From an uncultured Clostridia bacterium (GTDB taxonomy: Bacteria; Bacillota; Clostridia; TANB77; CAG-508): a stretch of DNA of 49,779 bases. Positions 35,791 to 47,000 of the stretch are shown here, piece by piece. The translations under genes and the position numbers were made by a program. Position 1 is the stretch's first letter; each line of letters opens with the position of its first letter. Below the pieces are notes generated by a model. The model made no database searches. It was not told where the DNA came from and was given only the letters and a program-made list of their open reading frames with translations. The DNA lies in contig CANRAW010000008.1 in the NCBI GenBank assembly GCA_947628715.1, forward strand, positions 1-49,779, in the 5' to 3' direction.

Positions 35791-38700
35791 ATGGACAGGA
35801 AAATGATTACAAAACTACTTGCAGCAATGCTTGCGGTAACATTAATGTTTTCTAATGTTGCATTACTTGGCATAGAACTTGGAGAAGTTTATGCAGCAAG
35901 TACAAACCTAGAAGAGCAGAGTGCAGTAGTAAACAAAGCAAACATCGAATTTGATGCCTATTTCTTAGAGGAAGGAGGAAATACGCATACGAAAGATGTT
36001 AATATAGCTGAAAATCAAGAAAAGCTATATTTGAGACTAAAAGTTTCAGAAGGATATCTTGCAAATGCAACAATCAAGTTACAAAATGCAAACTTTAGAT
36101 TTGCAGAAACAAATCAAGAACTTGAATATGTTGAAAGCATAGATACACAATCTGGAATAATAACATTAAATAGAATGAATAGAGGAGAATCAGTAATTAT
36201 TGAGTTACCAATAATAATGAATACTGATTCAGCTTTTGATGTTAATAGCCTTACAGAAAACTCTAAACTATTATTAGAAGGTATATATGTAAATAACCAA
36301 GGAAATGATAGAGAGATTTCAAAAGAAATAGAAGTAAAAGCAAACATAACATCAGAAGTAGAAGCAAACCTTACACAAGAAGTATATAAATATGTACAAT
36401 TTGATGAAAATGGAAAAAATGGTGTAATTCTTCAAACTTCTATCAAATCAAAAATAAAAGATAATGTATTACCAGTAAAACAAACTGAATTACAAATTGA
36501 AATTCCAGAAATAAATGGAGTAGCTCCAAGTACAGTTGCAATGACAGCCATCTCTACTGAAGGTACAAATGGAGGAAAAACAAAAGTATATTCAGAAGAA
36601 GATTATACATATCAAGATGGAAAAGTTACATTAATAATAGAAAATAATCCAAAAGAAGATGGAACAATAGCTTGGCTAAAAGATGTACAAGACGAGCTAC
36701 TATTAACATGCGTTTATGGAGAAGATGCAATTTCAAGAGCTGTTATTTTAAATCTTAACGCAGAAAGCAAAATAACAATGTACAATAATGAAATGACAGA
36801 AGTAACAGCAAGCTCAAATGAACAAATTGTATTAGAAGAAGAAATTGGTGAAGCTGTATCTTTTGATATAAAGATGGATGAAACAGAATTACCAAAAGGA
36901 TATATGCTTGTTCCAGAATCAGGAAATACATCTTTTGTTCAAACATTAACAGCTAATATTGGAAATAGAGAATTAGCAAACAATGTAATCTTTACAGAAG
37001 AAACAAATTATCTTGACGAAAATGAAAACGAATACCCATCACTACCTATATATAAATATACAAAAATAGATAGAGATAACCTAGTAGCAATGCTTGGTGA
37101 AGACGGATATATCAACATCTATAATAAAGACGGAGAAATAATTACTACATTAAATAAAGATAATACAGAATTTATATATGAAGAAGAAACAACTTATGTA
37201 AGATTTGAAACTTCAAAGCCATTAGTAGAAGGAATAATTGAAATCGAAAATGGTAAAGAAATCAAACCAGCAGAATATGACAGAGAACAAGTTCAAATGT
37301 TTAATAAAATAAAAATGACAGCAAACGGAACAGCAATGTATGAAAACCAAACAGTATATAGTGCTGACATTTCTAAAGACCTAAACCTTGTAGAACCAAA
37401 AACTACAGTAGATGCAAGTATTAATCAAACAAGTTTATCAACAGTTGAAAAAAATACTGGAGTAGAAATTAAATTTGTATTAAATACAAGCGATATAACA
37501 AAGAGCTTATATAAAAATCCAAGAATCGTATTAGAATTCCCATCTTATGTAACAAACTTTTCAGATGGAAAAATTGGCATGTTATATAATCAAGGATTAA
37601 GAATTGGTGCAACATCAATTAGAAAAGCAGATAATGGAAATATCATACTTGATATACCAATGGAAGGTGAACAAACAAAATTCAATGACGCAGCACTTGC
37701 AAACGGTGCAGTAGTTGTTGTATATGCAAGTTTAACAGTAGACGAACTTGCACCAAGAATAAAAGACAACATTAAAGTATATGTAACAAACGAATACGAA
37801 AGTGCTTATGAAGTTGAACAAGAAGGAATTGGAATACAAAATATAGAAATCGAATATGCAGCACAAAATAAAGTATTAACAAGAAATACAATATCAGGAT
37901 ATAACGATGCAGGAGAAGAAATAAAAGCTGTAGAGGGGGAAAAAGCAGCTGTAATTTCACCAAAAGCATCAGCAAAAAAGGCAACTATAAAGTTAGATAT
38001 AGTAAATAGTACAGAAAAAAATATTAAAAATGTAGCAATATTAGGTAGAACACCATTTGAAGGAAACAAAACTGTGGAGAGCGGAAGAGATCTAAACAGC
38101 AAATTTACAGCAAATATGGTAAAAGGAATTTCTGCAACATTAGGTATAAGTCAAAATGAAATGAAAGTATATTATTCATATAATGAAAATGCAAATAGTA
38201 ATTTAAGTGACGGACAAAACGGATGGACTGCTTCACCAGAAGATGTAACAAAAGTTAGATCATACTTAATAGTTCTAGGAGATAAAGAACTTGCAATTGG
38301 TAATAAAATGTCATTTGAATACGATGTACAAATTCCAGAAAATATTGGGGGAGAACTTGGAACATACAGTACATTTGCAGTATATTATGAAGAAGTAACA
38401 GATGTTGCAATGATAGCAACAATTTCTAATAATACTAAGGTTTCAGAATCAGGAGTTGTTGGATTAGTTACAGAAAAAATAGCAGAAATTAGTACACCTG
38501 TACAGGAAGGAGAGCCTACACAGGGAGGACAATTAGGAACTCAAGCTCCAACATCAGAAATAACAGCTGATACATTTGATGCAAGTGAAATCGAAGTAAA
38601 TGTTGTATCAAGTACAGCAGGAGAAGAATTAGCAAGTGGAGCACCTGTAAAAGAAGGACAATATGTAGATTACTTAGTAACTTTAACAAATAAATCAGAA

Positions 38701-40986
38701 ACTAAAGACTTAGTATTTGATTTAGTAATTGGAAAAGAAAATGGAACATTCTATGGACTAAAAGTAATTGACCGTACATTATTTGACGAAAAACCAGTTT
38801 ATGGATATGGAGAATTTGAAGAAGATACAATAACAGAAAGAATAACATTACCAAAAGGAGAAACTACAACATATAAATATTGCTTAATTGCAGACAAAGA
38901 CACAGAAAATCAAGAATTAACAAGCAAAGTTTCAATTAAACAAAACGAAACTACAATTGGAGAAGCTAAAACAACAACAAATCATATACAAAATGGTGAT
39001 ATTAAATTAAATATTACATATAACAAACCAGAAAATGCAACAGTATATACAAATGGACCATTCCCAGTTGTTATAACAGTTTCAAACATAGCTGGTCATG
39101 ATTTACAAGATGTAAAAGTAAATCTTGAATTACAAGGTAGATTATTCTATCAAGAAAACCAAGGTTATGCTGAGTCAAGTAGATATGATAATGTAGAAGT
39201 AGACGAAGAAAATAGAAATGTTACATTTACAATAAATGAACTTGGAGCATCAGAAGAAGCTACTATATATGTAATGACAAAAGTATGGTCATTAGAGTAT
39301 GATGTTGCAAGTGAAGAAGGCATGATAATGGCTTCAGCTACAATTGGAGATACTCATTATGATTCAAATATATATACAAAAGAATTTATACAAGGTGAAG
39401 TAGGACTAACAGCAACAATGTCAGGAAGCGTTGTTGACCAATATGTAGAAGATGGAGACGAAATTATATACACAATAGAAATGGATATGACAGGTGTATA
39501 TACTGAAAAGAATCTTGAAATAGTTGACGCTTTACCATTTGGATTACAAGCAATAGATTATACAGTTATAGATGGAAAAGGTGAGGAAACAACTCACAAA
39601 GCAAACTATAATACATTGACAATTGGAAAATATGAAATAGAACCAAACGGACATATAACAGTTAAAATAAGAGCAAAAGTAGTTGAAAAACAATCTAAAT
39701 CAGGCATAATAGAGAATACTGCAAAAATTACTGGTAACTATATAGAAGGAGTTACAACAAACCCAGTAATTTATACAATAAGAGAAAAAGAAGAAGAAGA
39801 GCCAGATACTCCAACACCAAGTACACCAAGTTCTACACCAAGTACACCAAGCACTCCAGAAAGTACTCCAAGCTCAACTCCAGGAAGCACACCAAGTTCT
39901 ACACCAAGCGGAAGTACACCAAGTGTACCAGGAGGAGAAGGAACTAACCCAGGAGTAGCTACCCATAGCATAAGTGGTATTGTATGGCTAGATATGAATA
40001 AAGACGGTAAGAGAGATACATCAGAAGTAGGACAAAAAGGCATAAATGTAAGATTAATGAACAATGATACACAAGAATTTGTTAAAGATTCAAAAGGAAA
40101 AGAATTAAGTGCTGTAACAGGTGAAGACGGTATGTATACATTTAATGGATTAAGTGCAGGAAGCTACTTAGTAGTATTTGTATATGATACAAAAGTATAT
40201 AAACCAACAGCATATCAAGCATCAGATGTATCTAACTCACGTAACTCAGACGCAATTGCAGGAAGTATAATGATGAACGGAGTTAATACAGAAATTGCCG
40301 TAACAGATATAATAAACATAACAGGATCTGATAAAGACAATATTGACTTAGGTTTAGTTTTAAATAATACTTTCGATTTAAAACTAGATAAAGTAGTAAG
40401 TACAGTAATAGTTCAAAATAAACAAGGTACAAAGACCTTTACATTTAAGAACGATAAATTAGCAAAAGTTGAGATACCTTCTAAATATATAGTAGGATCA
40501 AACTTAACAGTTGAATATAAGATAACTGTTACAAATGAAGGCGATGTTCCAGGAACAGCATCAAAAATAGTAGACTACTTACCAAACGACATGGAATTTA
40601 GCTCAGAAATAAATAATGAGTGGTATAAAGATACAGATGGAAACATCTATACAAATGAACTTGAAAATCAAGTTATAAACCCAGGCGAGACAAAAGAAGT
40701 TACATTAGTTTTAACTAAAAAGTTAAAAGAACAAGGAGCTGAGATGTCAAGTAACTCAGCAGAAATAGTAGAAAGCTATAACTCACTTGGACTGGAAGAT
40801 GTAGATAGTATAGCTGGAAATAAAGCACAAAAAGAAGACGACCAAAGCTCTGCAGACTTATTAACAGCAGTTAAAACAGGTGCTATAACATATACATTAA
40901 TAGCACTCGGAATTGCAGCAGTAATTGCAGGAATCGCAGCTGGAATATACTTTATTAAGAAAAAAGTATTAAATACGAATATATAG
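35791..40986 (+). CDS. Giant surface protein with SdrD-B-like domain and C-terminal membrane anchor
   Basis: 1731 residues. Signal peptide at residues 1-36 (TKLLAAMLAVTLMFSNVALL...VYAAS). Then many beta-rich segments resembling DUF11/isopeptide adhesin domains, including VPGTASKIVDYLPNDM-type repeats near the end. A Ser/Thr/Pro linker of about 55 residues (STPSSTPSTPS type, about 1335-1390) follows. An SdrD-B-like domain (ISGIVWLDMNKDGKRD, about residue 1394, through GEDGMYTFNGLSAGSYLVVF) comes next, then another DUF11-like domain. The C-terminus has one hydrophobic helix (about 1704-1724) and KKK. There is no LPXTG motif, so it is probably held by the helix. No CGG codon is in frame in 1731 codons although 'CGG' occurs out of frame many times. 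Probably an adhesin or sheath protein, co-transcribed with the next gene. Confidence 0.85.
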   Translation: MDRKMITKLLAAMLAVTLMFSNVALLGIELGEVYAASTNLEEQSAVVNKANIEFDAYFLEEGGNTHTKDVNIAENQEKLYLRLKVSEGYLANATIKLQNANFRFAETNQELEYVESIDTQSGIITLNRMNRGESVIIELPIIMNTDSAFDVNSLTENSKLLLEGIYVNNQGNDREISKEIEVKANITSEVEANLTQEVYKYVQFDENGKNGVILQTSIKSKIKDNVLPVKQTELQIEIPEINGVAPSTVAMTAISTEGTNGGKTKVYSEEDYTYQDGKVTLIIENNPKEDGTIAWLKDVQDELLLTCVYGEDAISRAVILNLNAESKITMYNNEMTEVTASSNEQIVLEEEIGEAVSFDIKMDETELPKGYMLVPESGNTSFVQTLTANIGNRELANNVIFTEETNYLDENENEYPSLPIYKYTKIDRDNLVAMLGEDGYINIYNKDGEIITTLNKDNTEFIYEEETTYVRFETSKPLVEGIIEIENGKEIKPAEYDREQVQMFNKIKMTANGTAMYENQTVYSADISKDLNLVEPKTTVDASINQTSLSTVEKNTGVEIKFVLNTSDITKSLYKNPRIVLEFPSYVTNFSDGKIGMLYNQGLRIGATSIRKADNGNIILDIPMEGEQTKFNDAALANGAVVVVYASLTVDELAPRIKDNIKVYVTNEYESAYEVEQEGIGIQNIEIEYAAQNKVLTRNTISGYNDAGEEIKAVEGEKAAVISPKASAKKATIKLDIVNSTEKNIKNVAILGRTPFEGNKTVESGRDLNSKFTANMVKGISATLGISQNEMKVYYSYNENANSNLSDGQNGWTASPEDVTKVRSYLIVLGDKELAIGNKMSFEYDVQIPENIGGELGTYSTFAVYYEEVTDVAMIATISNNTKVSESGVVGLVTEKIAEISTPVQEGEPTQGGQLGTQAPTSEITADTFDASEIEVNVVSSTAGEELASGAPVKEGQYVDYLVTLTNKSETKDLVFDLVIGKENGTFYGLKVIDRTLFDEKPVYGYGEFEEDTITERITLPKGETTTYKYCLIADKDTENQELTSKVSIKQNETTIGEAKTTTNHIQNGDIKLNITYNKPENATVYTNGPFPVVITVSNIAGHDLQDVKVNLELQGRLFYQENQGYAESSRYDNVEVDEENRNVTFTINELGASEEATIYVMTKVWSLEYDVASEEGMIMASATIGDTHYDSNIYTKEFIQGEVGLTATMSGSVVDQYVEDGDEIIYTIEMDMTGVYTEKNLEIVDALPFGLQAIDYTVIDGKGEETTHKANYNTLTIGKYEIEPNGHITVKIRAKVVEKQSKSGIIENTAKITGNYIEGVTTNPVIYTIREKEEEEPDTPTPSTPSSTPSTPSTPESTPSSTPGSTPSSTPSGSTPSVPGGEGTNPGVATHSISGIVWLDMNKDGKRDTSEVGQKGINVRLMNNDTQEFVKDSKGKELSAVTGEDGMYTFNGLSAGSYLVVFVYDTKVYKPTAYQASDVSNSRNSDAIAGSIMMNGVNTEIAVTDIINITGSDKDNIDLGLVLNNTFDLKLDKVVSTVIVQNKQGTKTFTFKNDKLAKVEIPSKYIVGSNLTVEYKITVTNEGDVPGTASKIVDYLPNDMEFSSEINNEWYKDTDGNIYTNELENQVINPGETKEVTLVLTKKLKEQGAEMSSNSAEIVESYNSLGLEDVDSIAGNKAQKEDDQSSADLLTAVKTGAITYTLIALGIAAVIAGIAAGIYFIKKKVLNTNI

Positions 40987-41006
40987 AGGAAAGGAGGTAG
41001 GAAAAA

Positions 41007-44000
41007 ATGAGTAAAACGAAAATGCTAAAAAAGATAATTATAATGATGTTAGTTCTAATTGGACTATTAACTATACATAATAGCGTATCAGCTGTATACT
41101 ATTATGACGAATGGACGACGAATGGACAGTTAATGACTCCAGGTGGACTTGCAGCAGCTAGAGCAGCTATTGGTCAACAAGCAACAGTAGCGGGAGAAGA
41201 ATATCAAGGAGCAAACGAGTGGTGGAACTTAGCTGGTAAATATCCGAACTTACAATGTATTGAGCCAGGCAATGGTGCAGACTGGAAAGCAGCAGACTAT
41301 AGTTCGTTTAAAGTACAGGGTGTAATAGATTTAAACCCAACGGGATATAATCCTAACCAAGGTACTCTATATTATAGCAATACTGGTACATCAACGAGAA
41401 TTGATGAAAACGGTACAGCAGCAAAAATGGCTTATACCTATTATTGTGCAAGTCAAGCAGGAACTGGATTAGGTACTGCACAAGATTGGAACAATAACTT
41501 CTTATCAACAAATGGTATGTTTAGAGGATATGTTCAAAACTTTGGTGTTGGTGATTATTCAGCATTACAAGGATATGCTCAGCAAACTGGAGGTAACGGC
41601 GGATCAGTTAACGGAAATGCTGACAAGTATGCAGAATTTGCTTTAGCTTTATCACAATCTGAAGACCCAACAAAAGCTGTAAAAGGAAATACTGAAAAAC
41701 AAATAAAACAAACTGAAGACGGATATGTTGATGGCATAGAATTTACACAAGCAGTAACAGACAAAGGAGAATATGATGAATCTTCTCCAAGTACAGAGTT
41801 TGAAATTACTGCAAAAGCTAAATTACAAGATGGATCAGAAGTAGATGTAACGGTTGAAGGAGTAGACGATTTAAAAGATTTACAAGCTGGATCATATAGA
41901 GTAAATGTACCTGGTTCTACTGTACCAAAAACTGCAGAAGATACAGACGCAAACCCAACAGCTACTATAACTTTCCATATTAAATATAATTTGTTTAGAG
42001 GTAGAGCAGTTATAATGTATGCTCCAGATGGAAAGATGCAAGCCAGAATTTTAACTGGTGGTGAAATGGTAAAAGTAGAGTATGACATTGTATTCAAAAT
42101 TGGTGTAGATGAGATTGAACCAGAGGAAGAAGAAGAACCAAGAGAGGACGATGTTCCTTTAATAAGATTAATAAAAGTTGATCAAGATGAAGCAAGACTT
42201 GATGGAGTTACATTAAAAGTAGTAATAGATGATCCAAATGGAATAGAAACAAATCTTTTTGTAACAGACCCATCTAAAGAATATGACCTTGAATTATGGA
42301 TAGGTCGTGACTTACTTGACTACCAAGGAGGAGGACAATTTGGTAGTAATGCAGATCAAACTTTACTCGGATTTTTGGACGATGTAAAGAAAAATAATGC
42401 TTCAAAATTCTTTGATACTAAGTATCAATGTGGTGAAAGCAAGAGTCGTATAGAATATGATGATGAACATGTAAAACCATATATTGAAAGTGAAGTATTA
42501 AAGAAACTATTGCCTAAATTAAAAACAACACCTACATGGCAGCAATGGCAGAGTTGGATAGATCAGTGTGCTGCTAAAAATCATAAATCAAAATTAATTG
42601 GTTCATATACTGATCAAAAAACTGGTAAAACAACTTATTATTATACACACTCTGATAAATGTGTAGAAGCAACAAAGAATATGGCAGAAGCAACAGCTGC
42701 AGCAGAAAAATTTGCAAAAGATTATCCAAATAGCACAGATATGTTAAAAGAATGGTTGGAAAACATGAAATTTACTCCAAGTAAGTATGTAAGTATGTTC
42801 GGTAAATTACCAACAAGTGAAATTGGAGATATTGATTTCAAATATTCAGCAAAAAAATTCTTCCAAGAATCAGGATGTGCTGATTATGAATTAACTGTAT
42901 CAGACCTTGCAAGAATATTAACTGCTGATATACAAATAGATGTAACAGAGGTTGCAACCAAAGATGGATATATTCCATGGATGAATAAGAGTACAAAAAC
43001 CATAATCATTAAATATGATGGTGGAGATATAAAAGGGGTAGAATATAAAGACGACGAAAATGATAAAGTCGAATTAGACTATGAGGCAGAAGACTCAGAA
43101 GACGGAACATATCAAATAACAAAGGTAATTGCATATAACCAAATAAAAGATACAGAAGTATTTGAACTTACAAAATATATGTGGTTATCTGGCGACGAAA
43201 TTCCAATGGATAATGTAGTATTTACATTAAAAGCATCTGCTAAGGAGACTTATGATAATGGAAGCTCAAGAGTAATTGACTATACATTTAACTTAACAAC
43301 AGATAGTTCAGGAAAAGTAAAACTTACGGCTGAAGACTACATTAACTTAGGAATCGATGTTATAAGTCGTTGGACAGGAGAAATAACATTTGAATTAACA
43401 GAGATAAGTACACATGATAGATACATCTTATGGCAAGGAAGCAAGAAGATTATAGTTAACTACAATGAAGGTTCAGCAAGTATAAGTTCACAAGAAGAAA
43501 CAAACGACGGAGAAGATGCGTTTGAAGCAAAAGCTAGCGGTGTTAAAGTTGAAGTAGAAGCATGGAACGCACCAAAATCTCAGCCACAAATTGTTATACA
43601 AAAAGTTGATGCTTCAGGTTCTGCATTAGAGGGAGCTGTATTTGATATAACAATTGAAGGAAACGGAAACACAGTATCTTTAAGCGGAGTTGAAACAAAC
43701 GACGCAGGTGAAATAGTAATATATTCAACAGACCTAGAAGGATTACAAATAGATGTATTAACAAGATGGAGTGGAACATTAAATATAACATTACAAGAAA
43801 CAAAAGCTCCAGAAGGATTTAAGCTAATTGAAGAAGCAATTAATGTTACTGTAACATATAGTGGAACTTCAGGATTAACAGGTGCATCTGGTGGCGGAGA
43901 TAAAGTCACAGTTGAAACACATAAAAACTCATATACAGATAATGAAGGACATGAGGCAGAATGTTTAGTTGCAGCAATTATTATTGAAAATGAGCAAGAA

Positions 44001-47000
44001 GGAAAACTACTATTAAGAAAAGTTGATGGTGAAACTGATACACAAGAAGGATTAACAGGAGCAGAATTTAGAGTTTCTGTAAATGGATACGGTGTAAGAG
44101 GCAGTGTTGATGAGAATGGATACCTAGATCTAACAGAAAACGCACCTGGTATAAATTTAGGAAGCTATACAGGAACATTAACAGTAACAATAGAAGAAAC
44201 AAGAGCTCCATCAGGATATCATGGATTACCAAGCGAGAAAACAGTTTACTTAGAGTATGATAATGGATTATTAACAGGAATAAATTATGGTGGAGATGAT
44301 GAGGCAGAAACATATATTGATGTAAGTTTATCAGAAGATGGTTTAACTGTTGTAATTGCTGTTAAGAACTTCGAAGGTAAAGATATAACACCTGTTTACT
44401 TAAAGAAAGTTGAAAAGGATTCAGGAGTAACTCTATCAAATGTAGACTTTAGTGTAATAATTTCTAAAAATGAAATTAATAGCACAGCTGATGATAGAAT
44501 AGATATGGACAGAACAACATATAAGACAGACGACGATGGTATATTTGCAATAACAGCTGAAAAGCTTGCAAGTATCGGAATCGAAAAAGGATACACAGGA
44601 GACTTATATGTGTTAATTAAAGAGCTTGGAGCAAAAGAAGGATATCAACCACTTGAAGACGAAATTTATTTAAGAATTACTTATGACAACGGAACTATAA
44701 CAGAAACAACAGTTATTAAAGGAAATATTGACATGACATTAGTTGACAATATATTAACAATGACTGTTGAAAACGTTAGACAGATGCCAGACTTCGTAAT
44801 TACGAAGGAAACATTAAGCAATGGTGTTACTGAAAACTTATCTAATGTAACATTAACTATTGCAATTCAAGGAGGAAAAACAGTAACAGAAAGAGTAGGC
44901 TCTGATGGACGTATAGTAATTCCAGGTGAGGAGCTTGGAATCGAAGAATCATATAGTGGAGACGTGAAAGTTACAATAACAGAAAATAGCGTTTCTGAAA
45001 ATGGTGCAGTAAAAATACCAGAACCAATACAAATAACATTAAAATTTGAAAACGGTAAATGCGTTGAAGTTGTAGAAATTAACAACCCAGTACATGCGTC
45101 AGTAGTAATAAGAGATATGGAGGTTAATATCAAAGTATTAGACTCTAAAGAGCCAGACGAAAATGCAGTACTTGCTGGTTATGTTTGGGAAGAGCTTGCT
45201 ACAACAAAAGGTGCAAATACATTAATAGATGGTTTATATACAACACCAAGCAATGACTTAGATAAATATGATCCAAGTGCATCAGAATATTCTGATAGAC
45301 GTTTTGAAGGAATAATTGTAACATTATTAAATTCAGACGGATCATTTGCAAGTGAAGTAGAGGGTGCAAACCCAGTTGTAACTGATTCACAAGGATACTT
45401 TGAATTCAAAGTACCAGTTGGTGGAAAATATATTGTAAGATTTACATATAATGGTCAAGTATTTGAACCATCACCACACGCTCAAGTAGACCCATACAGA
45501 GATTTTGATACATACAAGATTTCTTCTAAAGCTAGTGAACTACAAAGCGATAGACAAAGAGTAAATAACATGTTACAAGAAATTGGATCATATCCATTAA
45601 ACTACAGAGGCGGACAATATGGAAATACAATTGCATATAGATATGACGAATTAAAAGAAGTAAGCAATGCAATTGAGGATGAAATAAGAGAAGAAATCAA
45701 TACTAGAGAAAATGGTAAGATTTCTGATGGTGAATTAGTAAGCATATACCAAAGAGCAGCAAGCAGAGTAAAAGACGACCCAGAAGTTATGAATAAGATA
45801 GCATATATCTTAGACACTAGAGTTAATGCTTATGCTGGATACTCAACTCAAGCTGGCGGAATTGGAAGTGCTACAGGAGTTCAAACATGGCCTTATGCCG
45901 GAACTCAAAGTAAGATGTATGAGGAATCAAGATACATCAACCTTGGTCTTGTTAAGAGAGATATGACAGACTTAACATTAAGTAAAGATATAGTTGATAC
46001 AATGGTATCAATTAACAAGAAAGACGAAAAATATGACCTAGAACAAGGCGCTGGTAAATATGACCAATACATTTATCAAGAAGACTATGACTATAGTTTA
46101 AATCCAAACTCAGATGGTATAGCTTTCTATCAAGACGATAAGATAGATGTATATGTAAAATATAAAATAACTGTAAGAAATACAACAGGAACTCCAACAA
46201 GATTAAGAGAAGTAGTTGATTACTTTGATAATAAGTTCAGCTATGCTTCAGGATATAAAACTACAACTGGTGCTGAATTAAAAGGACTTGAAGTTAAGAA
46301 AGTAGGCGCTAATGGCGCAGAACAAGACATAACAGCAACAGCTAATAGAGCAAGTGTATATGGAGAATCTAGTCAAATTGGAATAACAGGAAATGTTCCA
46401 TATAATGAGTTATATATACTATTTAATAATGATAACAACGCGTTATTACAAGATGGTCAAAGAATAGATATATACATTACAGTAAAACTTGGTAAACTTG
46501 ATAGTTCAAGAGATGTAATGGATAATAGCTCAATAAGTAGTCCTTATGGTGGCGGAAGAACTGCCCAAGAAATTTTACAAGAATGTATAAGAGATAATAA
46601 GACACTTATAATGCAAAATTATGCAGAAGTAAATGGATACTGGACAAATGAAGGATTCCTTGATATGGATTCTAAACCAGGTACATTTGTTGTAAAGGAT
46701 TACGAAGACGAGAAGAAGACATATACAGAATTATATCCAACTCGTAGAACGTCATCAAAAGAAGCATTTGCAGATTCATTAAAACGTATCGAAGAAATTC
46801 GTGAAGACGACGCATGGAACGTAGAGTTAGATATAAGTAACTTGTTAACTGAAGAAGATAGCGGTGAATATTATCATAGACACTTAAGAGGTAATGTTTG
46901 GGAAGCAGTAAATGACGAGGTTAGAACATCAGCTGACTTATACAATAGAGACAGATTATTAACATACTTAGCTAATAATAACCTAAGCGGAATAATTGTT

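Noticed and set aside
39800..39940. Short tandem repeats that might be a CRISPR or satellite
   Set aside because: They are the codons of a Ser/Thr/Pro linker within the giant surface gene, irregular in spacing and in frame.
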